A stretch of DNA of 64,000 nt from Zoroaster sp. YZ-2022 (taxonomy: Eukaryota > Echinodermata > Asteroidea > Forcipulatida > Zoroasteridae), in assembly GCA_029582265.1 (NCBI GenBank), contig CM055816.1:7440047-7504046 (forward strand), in the 5' to 3' direction. A model generated the notes under the pieces. It had not been told where the DNA came from and searched no databases. It worked only from the letters and a program-made list of their open reading frames with translations. Of the stretch, positions 44,137 through 57,477 are shown in pieces (within the stretch, counting starts at the first letter, position 1; the number at the start of each line of letters is the position of its first letter). Both the position numbers and the translations under genes were made by a program.

Positions 44137-47100
44137 TTTTTTCTGTTAACAAATTAATAAATTCAAAAGACTGGGTTAATGGTCACTGATGATGAATCAT
44201 TTATGATCATTGGGTTTTCCTTAAACTTACTTGAATCACAAAATAATACCAGGGGAAAATTTTACCAATTTGTTTGTCAATAAAAAAATTTAAATTTACT
44301 TCGGGATCAAAAATCCGCTTTGGATAAAAATTGACATAAAAGAACTAAAATGTATGCATGTATGAGCAATAATTTGGTAAGTGGGCCCCCCCAACATGGG
44401 GCTGGTTAGCTCGTTTGGACCCTCTTTGTGTCGGGGGTGATTCCTCAAAAAATTTATATATATATAAAATATAAAAAATATATAAAATAATATATATTTA
44501 ATATATAATATATTTTAATATATAATAAATATATATTTAATATATAATAATATATAAATCTCATAAAAATCTACTTTTTTACAATCACAAAAAAGGCTTG
44601 TGCCCCGTTAATTTGTGATCCCTCCCTTCCGGGTTGTTTGCATCGAGGGGGTTGACCCCCTGGCTCTGGCGATATGTTTGGCCTCTGAGCGGGCCCCCTG
44701 GTAATAGATAATTGGCAAAAGTGGCCCCCGAACACAGGGACTGGTTAGCTCATTGGTGGGGGGCTTGCTATTGGTCGCGGGTTAGAACCCCGGCATCACA
44801 ATTTTTTTTTTCCACCTTTTTAAAAATATATGTATTTTTTTATATATATACATGTATACATATAAATATACGTATACATGTTTATATTAAATCTCGGTGG
44901 CCCTTCGATCCCGGGCCCCATCAGACTTTGAAAAAGTACAAACATAAAAACACATGATATATATATTTAATTTTTGTTTGTAAAAGCCTCTGATAAAATG
45001 TCGCAAAACCCCCTAATTTATATATATATATATATAAAATTATATATATATATATAATCTAATATAAAGGCGAAATCCTGGGCCCTTCAAAAGTTTGTTA
45101 CATAGGGGCTCGGAACTGGGGGTCGGCTGGGGGGGGGGTACCTCGTGTTGGGAAAAATCCACAGGTGGTTCGCACTTCGGGTTTCCCCCGGAGCGTTGTT
45201 TTGCATCCAATACTTTATTTTGTTATTCACTGTTTTTTGTAACGGTGGCCATCTTCGACCTCAGTTGTCGGACTCCTCTGTTGCTATGGTGTTTTTTTAT
45301 TCTTTACCGTTTTTAAATACCCAATGGCCACTTTTTGTTTCTTAAAGCTTCGTCAACCCCGTTATGGTCCGCGTTATCGGGGGTTTTGCAAATCAAACAT
45401 TTTTCTCAAATCTTGCAACAGTGTACCTACAGTTTCTTTGTGTTGTTAATTTCCTGTTTTCCCCACTGTTGTTTTGCATTTCAGGGCATTCACTAACCCA
45501 AAATGTGTTCTTTGCAAGTATATCGTCTTTATAAACCCCTTTCCCCCCCTCTTTAATTCCCAACTCCCCCGCTAAAAACCCGATATTCAGATCGGGTAAT
45601 TTCCCCCTTTATTATATGGGTGTGTGGGGGTGTTTTTTTCTACCCCCAAGTAAAAAAGTTTGGGGTTTTCTGTTTATTAATTAAAAACCACCCTATCGTA
45701 GACTTCTCAAAAAAGAAGAAATTTTAAAGACAAATTTCTGAATTAAAGTTTAAATTTTCCCAAACATCAAAAAGTGGAAATGGCTTTGGGCTCAAATGGT
45801 AAAAAAGTGATGCAAACGTTTCCTTTTTTAGCTTTTACATCATGTGACTGGAAGTTCATTGGTATCTCCATGGGTGCTCAATAAAATCAGAAACCCAGGA
45901 AAAACGACATAGCGACATGCAATCTAAAAGGGTTGTAAAAAATACCCAATGCAGGTTGACAGTTCAAAACCCGGGGAAATATGACAATTTTAACAATGGT
46001 AAACCCTGGTTCAAGTTAAGGCCAGGCAAATAGTTTAAAAATCATGTACACAAAAGCGACTTGGGGTCAACATCATTTTTTTAATGTGTGTTTTTGAAAG
46101 AAAATTATAAAATTTGTTGTTCTTTTTTTTTAAGCTAGTTTTTTTATTCTAAATGTTCCAATCTTGTGTTTTTTTTCTTTTCTTTAATTCAGGGATTTTT
46201 GTATCCTTTTCTTACTTTTTTTAAGTCCCTCTTGAAGAGTGTCTTTTTTTTTATCATGTTTTATTCTAATTTTCCCTATCCTTTTTTCCTTCCTGTTTTT
46301 CTCAATTTATTTGTTTTATTTTTAAATTTTATTTTATCTGGTTTAATTTTTGGTACTTTTCTTTTTTTTTTAATTTTTTTTTTTATTCATGCCCCCATTG
46401 TATGGGTTTTTGGTTCTATCAGGGTTTTTATAAACCATTTTTGTTTTCTGTCTTGACTTTTGTTTCTATTGACTTTTGCTTGATTGTGATGTTGAATGAG
46501 CATGAAAAACCCAAAACCAACCTTTTCCTTATAAAAAGTATAACAAGGAAATTAATCTACAAAACAATTGTACATGTGTTAAAGAATCTAAGAAAAAAGC
46601 TACCATCGGATATTAAAACTTACATGTACTTAAATACTTGTCAGTCAGGCTGATTAAAATTACAGATAAATGGTTGTTTCCCTCACTATCATCTTTTAAA
46701 AAATTCATTTGGTTGGTTTGTTTCTTTAAAATGACATTTTAAGTCTTTGCGGGACGGGAAATTTGATTTTTTTTTTGATGACTTGGGTCAAAAACCCTTT
46801 ATCTTTTTTTGTCCCTGGTTCATTTTGAATTTAAATATTTATATATCTTGTTCTCAAAATCAAAATATTTATTGATGAATAATGGGTCTAAATTAATAAA
46901 TTTTGTCATTTCTCAAAAGTTCGGAATTTGTGTCTCTGGAATTTCTATTTAACCATGGCAACTGAGTTAATAAATTTTTTAGACTCATTTTGCTCTCTAT
47001 GTACATGAAAGAAAAGACTTTTTGTGGTGCCCCAATGTGAAATTCTCTTTGAGTACTTGTTATGAAAAGAGCGGGGGGTTACAACTCGATGTTTTCATTT

Positions 47101-50100
47101 TGCACTTTTCCCTCATGATGCTCGTCATCCTTATCATAAAAGGCAGGGAAATGAATGATTACTAAAAAGTAAAGCCCATCAGATCTGTTTAAAATTAAAT
47201 AAATGAATATTAAAGGGGTTCCTCCATGAATAATATGAACTTTGACATTTGTCTGCGTAAACTGCATAATTAAGTAGTTAAATAAATAGTGTTCTCATTT
47301 GCCCCAAAAAAAGAAAAAAAAAAGGAAAAAAACCCAACCCCGGGCCCCACTGAAAAAATGCCCCCCTTCCCCTGAAAAGTTGGCTCCTGCTGTGGTTGGA
47401 TTGGATATAATTTTTTTTTTTGTATCAGAAAAACATATGTGATGGGGGAAGGTTTAATATTCATTCATGAAAAACACACATATAATTGTTTTATAGTAAA
47501 AAGGATCCCCTTTTTTGAACTTGTGAGGGGGAAGGTGAAATACTTTTTTATAAAAAAAACCTTTTAACTTTGTTTTAATGGGTCTGCATTTATGCTTTTT
47601 CATGAATCCTGGATCCCAGTAGTCTAAGGACTCTCGGTCCTTTTTAAAAGAAAATTTTATTTGATTGATCGGATGTTAGGTGAATTTATTATTTTAATAT
47701 TTCAGTAATTTTTTATTCATTCAACATATTCTTTGTTTCATGACAATATTTTGGGATTACCTACAAAAAAAGTCGGGAAAACTTTTACCCTTTATTTAAA
47801 TAAAACAAAAATGATGGTACACAGAAACAACGTAATTTATTATTTTTATTATTGGAACTAGTCCTTTTACCTTCCCTATAAACAGATTATTTATTTTATT
47901 CAAAAAATAATTTTACAACCCTTCCTTTTATAGTTAAAAAAAGTGGTTGGTTCCTTATGGGTTTCAAACAACATTGGTTTCCCCTAAAGGGTTTTCCCTT
48001 TTGGGTTTTCCCTTTAAATTCTGTATTTTTTTTTAAACTATCATATATCAAATGAGAATAAAAAAGACAAAAACTAGGAAAAAAGATTACTTACGTATTT
48101 CAGCAGTTCAATTAAACTTTTAATTGGAATTTCAATTCTGGTTTTTATAATGCTTATTCAAAAAGGCTGATCTAAACTAACAATATACAGTGTCCCAACA
48201 GGTGCATTGTCCCTAAAATGTTTTTGGACATTATAAATATATCAAATGATTAGCTACACGGTATGCGTAAATCATTTAAAAAGTTTTAAAACCCAAAAAT
48301 ATTATGTCAAAAATAAATAAAATATTCATCAATGTAATGTATTAAAATTCCCTAAGTCTATTGACTCATACATATTCATTGCCCTTGAAGGGACTTTTAA
48401 AAATCATTTGAAATTATGAATTTGTTCATCTCACCTTTTACAAACTTGGGACTAATGAAAAATTTTACACAATTATTCATCTTTTAAAAAAGAATAACAA
48501 AAATTTTTTATTTGGCATAATATAATAAAAACAATTGAAATTTGATAATTTTATACAATTTTGCATGAGAAAATCAATATACAACAATAGTGACGGTCAA
48601 AGTTAATAAAAGGGGGTTTTTAAAAGGTCACTAACAACCAAACATTATTAGGTTACTGTGTGGTGACATTTGGGGCCAAAATTCTTTTATTTATTACAAA
48701 TTTGGGAAAATTTAAAAGGGGAAAAATATATCTTGGGAAAACCCATTCTCGGGTTCTTCAACATGTCAATTTAGATGTCATTAATTTTTTGTTTGGGGAC
48801 ATTAAAACCCGGTTTCTGACGATCTGCTAACCTTTTATAAATTTTAACTGGCTAAAACCCCCAAATGTAAAATAAAAAATTTTTGGAAGAATTTGCCACC
48901 CATTTGGTTTATTGACATTATTTTTTGCGCTTGTTTTAAAACCTTTTTTGGCTTAAGCTAAAAACAAAACAATGACGGTTTGTTTTCACTTCTTTTTTGA
49001 TTTTTAAAAAAAAAAAAAATTAAAAAAACCCAAAAAAAATGAGTATTTAAAAAGTGTATTTTAATGTTAACAAAATTTTCAAACCTTTCAATCGGTAAAC
49101 CCAAAGCTTGTAAATTAAATACAGCAAAATACGACTTAAAATTTGGGGGAATAAGTTTCTTTAAAAGGAATCCCTCAGACGAAATATTTAAAGGTATGTT
49201 TTCATCTCAATTTTACACCAGTAAGTTTTGTAAATCTGTGAACATTTATGTTTTTGGGGAATGAAAAAGGTTGCATTTAGCTGAAAAAAAACCTTTTATT
49301 TAAAAAGTAATTTATTATTCTTTAAAAGTGAAAATTACCTGAACTTTTCATTTAAAGGCATGTTTCCCCCCAAACATGCCCCTAAATTACAGCATAAAGT
49401 AAATGTCGGATTATGTTTAAAAAAAGTTATTCTATTTTCAGCCAATCTAAAAAAATTTTTTTCCTTCCTAAACTCCCCTTTTTCAAAACCCCCACTCAAC
49501 GGGGAATGAAAAAAATAATTTTCCCCGCTTCCCAAAAAAACCCTTGGGGGGAGCCCAAAAAAAAAAAACGGGTAAAATTTCCTCCTCCGCCCTTTTTCCG
49601 TCAGAGCCCTTTCGTTTCCTTCCCAAAAGAACACAACAGTTTAAGTTTCACTTTCATAAATTAAAAAATTGTTTACCCATAATATTTTGGAGAAAATAAA
49701 TTTTGTTCCCTTATAAAACAAAAAATTTTAAAATGATCTGATTTTTTGGACCCCGGACTTTTTGTACATCGTCCCCCGATCTCGCGAAAAAAAATAAAAA
49801 AGGACATGAAACCCCCGCGCAAAAACCCCCCTTTGACTTTGAAATTACTATTATTGTTTCATCATAAAATTCCTTTCCTCCTTTTGGTTCCATCAAATTT
49901 TACACCAACTTAAAAGTTTTTATAAATCTGAATATTTTGTTTAAAAATGAAAAAATATCCTCTTTTCAAAAACTGAAACAATTTGGGGGCTGATTGTTTT
50001 AATAAAAAATCAAAAAAAATAAAAAAAAATTCTTGGGTGAGCAGGGGATATTGGTGCTCAAATCTTTATTATTATTAACTCACTGACTTGCCTTTAAACC

Positions 50101-50235
50101 CCAAATACAAGTTTCAAAAGGGGTTGGGAATTTTTTTTCATTTATGGAAAGTTTTAAACTTTAAAAAATAAATTAACTACATGTATTAAATTGCCTTTGG
50201 ACCACAGATGATTGTCATTCCTCATCCATGTTGGA
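44137..50235. other. Degraded intergenic sequence of the T4-T5 interval
   Basis: 44160-44400 matches the upstream flank of T1 (3380-3690), including a truncated tRNA-like head near 44400 and another near 44738. AT microsatellite lies at 44456-44560 and 45016-45060. 45680-49000 matches 7140-10900, including a degraded hAT-like MITE at 47297-47395 that is also found at 9007-9123. 49040-50235 matches 10990-13240. The piece 45090-45520 has no clear counterpart. No gene is supportable. Confidence 0.6.
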
Positions 50236-50239
50236 TTTT

Positions 50240-50746
50240 TTTACCTGTGATATATCTTATGGTTTTATTCCTAACTGTTTCCCCTTGAGAAGTTTAGGGG
50301 TTTATACAGACCCTTAACAATGCATGATAAATCTCCCCTTGGGATCAAAAGGTGGCCATGTTAGGATTTGAACATTGCAATGATAAACTTTTGTCGCATA
50401 AACCCCTCTTTTTGTTTCACCTGTAGTTGGTGTTATAGTGAAAGTGTTCCCTTGTTTAAACAGCCCCTGTTTTGGGTTTCCCCCCCTGGCCACCCCTGCC
50501 CTGTTGTCTACAGCCAGGGAAGTCGTGTAGACTGGCATGGTGGTTATTGTCCCCATCAGTGGACCTGTGTCATCTACCATTCTCTTTCATCCCCCCAGGG
50601 TTTCCATCCTTTGGGTGTAACCCCATTATGCCCCATCTGTTTTCAACCCCATTCAGTGGGAGGGGGGTGACAAATGACCTTCCATCCCCCTTTTCATCTT
50701 TACTGGGGGGTTTTCTCCAAATGATTTGGACTTCTGGGTACTGGAC
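50240..50746 (-). pseudogene. T5 exon 2 (NHL repeats), degraded
   Basis: Words such as catgataaatctccccttgg, gttggtgttatagtgaa, tgttgtctacagccagg and catcagtggacctgtg align in order with T2 exon 2. It is about 110 nt shorter through dropouts and no frame is maintained. Boundaries are approximate. Confidence 0.58.
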
Positions 50747-51305
50747 CTGTTTTTAAAAAAAACAAAAGAACACATTTTTTTGTGAAAAACCCCTCATAAA
50801 TTCATGTATAAAAAGCATGTTCATACATTTTTGTGGATAATTGTTATTTTGTTTATATATTCTTTTTCTTGAAAACTTTGAATTGAAAAAATAATCCACC
50901 CATAGCCTCATTCTGTAGAATTATATTCTGTATAGAAATGTGAACAATCAATTCAAAAAACACTATTGATAAAAATGTTCTTCCCGATCAATTAAATATT
51001 ATGACTTTAGACAAAATATTTTTTAAATTTAAATATATTATTCATAAAAAGAAAAATTTATGAAACTTGGAAAATTCCTCTGGATATATTATTTTAAATA
51101 TTAAATATTCTGATTAATATGTATAATGTTATATATAATTTTCATAAATTTAATGAAATAATTTTTTTTAAAACTTCATTCATTATGAACACTTGTGTTG
51201 TTTTAATGGGGGTTTTGCATCCTTTTTAAAATTTCAATATTTTTTGTACCTTTTGTACGAATCTGGTTTAAAACCCATTGTGTATGTATAGTATTTGACA
51301 CATTT

Positions 51306-52414
51306 CTTTCCTGTCAATGGTTCTATGGAGTTGCCCGTACTGCGATTTTCCCTTTTGACTGTTATAGTCTGTCACCAAACGTCATGTTGATGACAACCCT
51401 CCCCCCGAATTTTGGTACGTCTCGCCAAACTCCGCTTGCTCCCCTTTGTCTTAGCTCACTCACCAGACAATCAAACCCTCTTTCCCCGTTGATTAAAAAG
51501 GAAAGCCCATCAATCAGAGGGGGGGTGACGGTCAGGGGTCTCAAGTCATTACATGTGGGATACGTGACGGGAAATCGCCTTTTTTCTGTATTTTAACATC
51601 ATTGGGTGCCAGAGAATTTGTTTCCTTTTAGCATCATACCCCCCTTTCTCATTCATCAAATGCTGCCATCATCCCGTTCAAAATCTTGACATCAATCTCT
51701 TTTTCTCTCAGCTGTAACCTTTGCCCGATCTGATCCTGTCCCTTCCTCTTTCATGGTTGTTGTTTTTTTCCTTAATTTTTCCCCTTGAGATAAGCGAAGA
51801 AATTTTTCCCGTTCCTTTATTTCTGTGAGGAGGGGAAAATTCTTTCTCCCCTTGTATTTCAGAAAAAATTCTGCACTGTCAATGTACTGATGCCGGGTTT
51901 TGGTCCAAAACAGTACAGTCTCGACAGATCAAGACGACATGTCTCGGGGAAAAGATTGATCTCTCCCTTTGTTTTTGACTGAAGCCTCTTTTTTTCACTG
52001 TTTTACCCTTAAAAGTCATCAGTGTAGCTACATTGTGTTTGGGTAACTTTGGAATTATCTTTTTTTCAGTTAGAGCAAATATTTTGGGTTTTAGTCAAGA
52101 CTCGATGAAACCTCTTTTCCATCACATAACTCCAAGTGGGGTTACCTGAACAGGGCCCTTTTTTTGTGTACCTCTCTCCCATGGCAATCAATAAAAGGTT
52201 TTTGGGGCCCCGAATTGATGGAATGAGAATCTCCAACAAACAGGACAAAAAGGGAAAGTTTGGGGGGTCTGCAGGTGGGGTCCCATATTCATTAAACGGT
52301 CTCACGAAACTTGAAAAAATCCCAAAATTTTGGGTTGCTTTATCGGTCTGGCAAAGCCCCACTGAATATCCCGGGTTATCTTTTGCAATGCTCAATTTCA
52401 GTACTGGTAGCCGT
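51306..52414 (-). pseudogene. T5 exon 1 (RING/B-box/coiled coil), degraded, start codon altered
   Basis: Ordered fragments of the TRIM exon are recognisable (tcaatggttctatgg, catcaatcagaggg, cagtacagtctcgacagatc, gagaatctccaacaaacagg). The position of the ATG reads ACG (ccgttctg instead of ccattttgttctg). The exon is about 185 nt short. Because non-coding flanks are altered to the same degree, the altered start cannot be taken as biological. Its upstream flank matches T2 and T3. Confidence 0.58.
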
Positions 52415-55400
52415 TCTGTGAACACATGAAGAAATTCAAAAGGCGGGTTAATGGTCACTGATGATAAGTCATTTATGATGAAGGGTTTTAAACTCAAAAA
52501 ACAATACACAAGGAAAAGTGATGCATAATTTTTTGTTCAATAAAAAAAAATTATGGAAAAATTTCCCTTTTTTTACCTGGGGGTTCAAAATGAACTCAAA
52601 TATATGTATTAAAGTCGGATGGTATAAATATTCTTAAAATTTTGTAAAATTTTGTTGCAAAAAGGAAATTGGCCCCATACCATAGTAAAATGTCTCATGG
52701 GTCACTTCATGAATAAAAATGTAAAAAAACCCCTTTTTAAACCAAACATCATCGAACAAACCGGGGGCAAAAGGGGGAAAAAGTCTGCACTGTAAGCGGG
52801 GGGTGAGTTCAAATCCCCCCAGTCGCCTGTGGTTTTTTTGAACCTCTGAAAACACGGGTTCAGTGCTATACACGTTTGGGGAAAATTTAATCAATTGTTT
52901 TCTCCCAAAAAAATTTTCCCAACCTTGTTTAAACCACCTTACATTTTATTATTGTTACTGTGGGAAAAGTTCTTTTTATACACTAGTTCCCGAATAACAT
53001 GTGATAAAATTTACTGATTATTATTTCAACCCCTTTTTTAGTTATTCTGTATTTTGTAGGGACATTATTTATTGACTGCAATTTTTAAGTGTCTGAACCC
53101 TTTAAATTTTTCCCAAAAAATCAAATTGTCAAATAGAAAAATGGCAAAATTTATAAAAAAAAAAATGATGGCAAACCCTTTTTATTTATTCTAACAAAAA
53201 TTATAAAATTCTGACCAGTTTTGGGGGAAAAATATTTATATTCTTAAAATGAAATCCTAGCAGAAAGATTTCAAGGGATTTTTAACCATCTCAACAAATA
53301 CCCAAATTTTATATCAAAAAATCTTTTAGACATCAATTGTTTTCATTTTTCAATAGTTCAAACTGTAACTTTAAACCTAAAACCTTGATCTAACCAATTA
53401 TAGTTCCTTTTATTTAAATGTTTGTTTAAATATAAATAAATCCCGTAATTTGAATGTTGGGAAGAATTTTGTACAAAAAAATCTGTGTAAAATTAAGGAG
53501 AAACCCTTGGGAGAAATAACAAACACAGTAGTTTTGTATAGCACTATCCCTCCTCCTGAAATTAAAGTTAGTTTTTTTGTTAACCCCCCTACTTTAAAAT
53601 AGCTATAGTGGTCAAAAACAGTCAACTGCCTGTTTTGACTATTGAAATAATTACCGGGGGATTTGGACTGGTTTTACTTTATTTTTACCCCTCAATAATA
53701 CAAAATGATGCTTTTTCCAATCAAAGGGGCAACTCATTTTTAAACCCGCACGTGGGTTTTTTTTTAAGGGGTAATATACCCTTGCAGAAAGGTATCAACA
53801 TTTTGACGATTTTGACTCTTGATCACGAAGGGGTTTAAAATTCAAATGTTATATCAGTAAATGTCCATTCCCCCAAGATGATATCATATGAAGATTTTTA
53901 AAAACACATCCATTTGGCGAGAGGATATTTGCAGATTGCAAAAAAGCTGGGGTATTTATCCGGGGTTTGGGAAAACATTTTCTTTTTCCCAAAAAAGAAA
54001 AAAATTGAGGTTTTTCTGTCCCAAAATATTCAATTATAAATGTTGTCTGGTGGTTTTAAAAAACTTAATACAAGATGCAGTAGACTTTTCGAAAAAAATG
54101 TAAATTAAAAAAAATTAAACTGAACTTTTTTCTTCAACCCATCAATAGTGGCCGGGCGTTGGCTCAAATGGTGAAAAAAATGACCAAAAAAGTTTCCTTT
54201 TTAAAAATTTCCCTCGCGTGACATGGGGTTCATTGGTTCCCGGGAATAAATGGGTAGAGCATATTATGACCCAAAAAGGGGTCCGGGAAAAACTTTACAT
54301 ACATGTCATGTAGTTACCAGGTGTCTGAAAGGATTGTGCAGAAATACACCAAGCGGATTGTTCATGAACCAGGAAATATTCAATTTTCGGGGGTAAAACT
54401 GGTTCAAATTAAAAAATGAAAAGTTTAAAAACACACCAAAAATACTTTGGTTTTAAAATCATATTTTTAAAGCAATTTTTATTTACCCAAGGGGTTTTTT
54501 GAAAAAAAATTTATAATTTTTTTTTATTTTAATTTTTTTTATTCAAAATGTTTTTATTCTCTGTTCTATCAATCTTGTTGGGGGTTGAAATTGTTGTTTT
54601 TTTCCCGTTTTTTTCTTCTTCTTCCGGGGAAAATTATTTAACAAAAAAAAACTATTTTGAGCTCAGAAGCTTCATAATTTTATTACAATCCCTTGGAATT
54701 TTTAATTGTTGTAATGGCGATCGTAAAATTTCATCACTGATTGATTTTATTATTTTGATTATTGTCATTTAACCTATGCATACAATACCCTTTTACGTGT
54801 CATTATGTCTTTTTACAGTCTGATGTCAATTTACAGTCTAAACATAAAAAGCCTTTTTATAAACCCCGTTTTTTTTACACGCTGTTGTCTTCGTCATGCC
54901 CCTTATTTCCCTTCAAGCTTCGGGGGTTTTTGACTTGGACATTGTACCCCCCTGGGGTCTTTTGCATATTCACTGTTTTTAGTTATGATTAATTTGGAAG
55001 AATATTTTTTTATGGGGGGAATTAGCTTTTTTAAACCAAAATAGTTTTGGAAAAAAATAAATACCATTATAATCTCAAAAAAAATTTTTAGCTTTCGGGC
55101 ATATCGGTTTTAAAAAAAAAAATTTTTCTTCAAAAGATGTCTTTTAAGCGAAATTGGTATTTATACATAATACAAAATTTTGGATATTTCAAAAAAAATA
55201 TTTACGTCATCAATGATAATTTGTTGAACGGAAATTCTGGTACACTTTGTTTGTCTAAAAAACCCTTTAGTTCTTGTTGTTTTCTTTATTTTCTTGTGCA
55301 ATTCATGTTGATTTGTATGCCTTCTCTTACTTTTTCAATCAATCTTGAAGTGTGTCTTATTTTTATTGTGTTTTATTCTGGTCTTCAATCATTTCTCTTG

Positions 55401-55450
55401 CCCAATTTTTTTTCGTGTTTAAAATTTATTGATTTTTATCTGGTTGTAAT
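52415..55450. other. Degraded upstream flank of T5
   Basis: 52430-53700 matches 17060-18330 and 53800-54560 matches 18400-19220, then 20041-20110 follows without the solo LTR (empty site near 54557). 52760-52895 holds a copy of the tRNA-related SINE (gttcaaatcccccc, gtcgcctgtgg, cagtgctatacacg). 54600-55130 is unassigned. Confidence 0.55.
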
Positions 55451-56698
55451 TGTTTAATGCTATTGTCTTTAGTTCCAATCTTTTTATTCAAATGACCTCA
55501 TTGAGAATAATCCTGTATAGGTTAATGGGTTTATATCCTGGTTTATCAACCACTTTTGTTTTCTGTCTTGACATTTTGTTTCTATTGATTGTGCTGTACT
55601 TGATTGTGATGTTGAATGAGGAAATGGTAATCTACATGTACAATTGTACATGTGTTGCACAGAATCACTCAAAATAAGCTACATCGGATATTCAAACTTA
55701 CACTGCAAATACTTGTCACATTGTATGATGTGGCTGATGCCAAAAGTACAGATCACAGGGTTGATGTCATCTCCCTATCATCCATTGAAACCATATTCTC
55801 CCAACCCTTAATTGAATTATCTTCTTAATAAGTACATTTTGGTTAGGATTAAATGCTTCTTTAAAATGACATTTTAAGTCTTTGCTGCTGACGGAAATTT
55901 GATTTTGTTTTGATGACTTTGGTAAACCTTATCTATTTTGTCTGCCATAGTTCAGTTGATTGAAGTCACCATGTGATATGATATTATATCATCTGTATGG
56001 TCTCAAAATACATTCATTGATGAATAATAGGGTCATAAATTAATCAATTTAGTAATGTTACTCCGGGAAAGTTCTTAGAATCATATGTCTCTGGAGGGTC
56101 TATGTTAACCATGGCAGACTGAGTTTATTACAAGGTTTAGATACATGAAGGTCTCTATGTAAGTAAAGACTGTTTGTGGTGACCCATGTGAAATTCTCAT
56201 TAAAAGTAGTAATTGGTTGTGAAAAAAACGGGAGGTTAACTCGATGTTTCGATCAGTGTGCTCTGATCGTCTTCATGATGCTCTGATCATCCTTAGTCAT
56301 AAAACACATGAATGAACCTACATGACATAAAACCCAAGTCTCATCAGATCTCTTACAATTAATATACTGAATATTCATGAATAATATGAACTTTGACATT
56401 TGTCTGCCCCAAAAAGCTAAAATTTAAGTTGTTAAATAAATAGTGTTCTAATGGTGGATTGGATATAATTTATTTATTCATGTACTCTGTGAGGATGAGA
56501 CACATAGCCATGATGTGATGAGGTAAGAGTTTGATCATTCATTTATGAAAACACACACACATAATGTTATGTATGGTATTACCTATTTTGAACTTGATGA
56601 AGTGAGGAAGGTCAATTACATTTTTTTTATAAAAACCTTTATAGCTTTGTTGTAATGAAGTCTAGCCAGTTTATTTCATTTTTCCCATATGAATCCTA
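55451..56698. other. Non-coding stretch, paralogous to 7940-9380
   Basis: Sequence quality recovers. It follows 7940-9380 closely, including the tgcggtgacaccatg-group MITE at about 56158-56300, but lacks the hAT-like MITE present at 9007. No gene. Confidence 0.6.
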
Positions 56699-57477
56699 GG
56701 CCCATATTCATAAAGCCCTAAAACAGCCTAGGCCTTTGCAGGCTGCTAAATGCCTAGTTGCCTGCTCCATAGTTTCTTGCTATTTTCATATTCATAAAAC
56801 CCTGCTAGGGACAGTGCCAGGTGGTTGTCACTAGGATTTAGTTGGTTGTTAACTTAGCAGTTGGCATTGTTCCAAACCACAAACACAATATGGGTAAGTT
56901 TCACTTTCAATGGTGGCATGTTTATGTGTCTAACAATGAGGCTGTGCATGCGAACTGTGTGTGCCTACCCAGAATCAATGTCAGGCGTTCTATGTTCTCA
57001 GCATCGTGAACACCAGGTTTCAGAATGGCAGATACGATGGGGCAAAAAAAAAAAAAGGGAAAGCTAATTATTCATAGCTGAAAATATGATGAATTCAAGG
57101 ATGTCATCGAGCAGTAAACAAAAAGATTAAACCCAACGAAAGCTAATGCTTGGAAGACTATTTACAGCGATATCAAAACAAATTAACAAAACTCAAGTCG
57201 GTGGAAAGATTGTGTTTTAGCAAAAATCTCGGTTCAAGGGGGAGGAGAAACCTTTGCCAGGAACCCACCATGTTTTCACGTCAGGTCAAACATCCCAAAT
57301 GAAGGTTTGGTTGTCAACTAGTGACTTAGAGGTACCCAAGATCACCTCTAAAAATTTGGACAACAGCAGTCCACCTAAGCTTAGCGGCATTTATGAATAA
57401 CATTAGTATCACTAAGCATTGGCAGTTAAGGCAATTTAGTTGCCAACTAGCTTAGCAGGCTTTTATGAATATGGGCC
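56699..57477. mobile_element. Element with ggcccatattcataaa TIRs
   Basis: The ends ggcccatattcataaa and ttatgaatatgggcc are inverse. The 779-bp insert interrupts the sequence that reads gaatgcctggatacc near 9376. The interior contains further inverted gcctgctaa / ttagcaggc words at both sides. The flanking duplication is at most about 3 bp (cct). No transposase frame is recognised. Confidence 0.75.

Larger units (their letters stand above)
39600..55450. other. Low-quality consensus block over two TRIM units
   Basis: Over about 16 kb the sequence can be aligned by eye to good units elsewhere (9.9-18.3 kb; 3.4-10.9 kb; 59.7-63.9 kb), but it shows constant single- and multi-base dropouts and replacement of mixed bases by homopolymers (runs of c, g, t or a). 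These affect coding, intronic and repeat sequence equally, with no strand or codon pattern. That is the mark of a poorly called consensus. Features in this block are placed approximately. Confidence 0.8.

Noticed and set aside
46166..46456. Phenylalanine-rich, membrane-like frame
   Set aside because: T-homopolymer artefact in the poor consensus block; the clean paralogue near 7780-8050 does not encode it.
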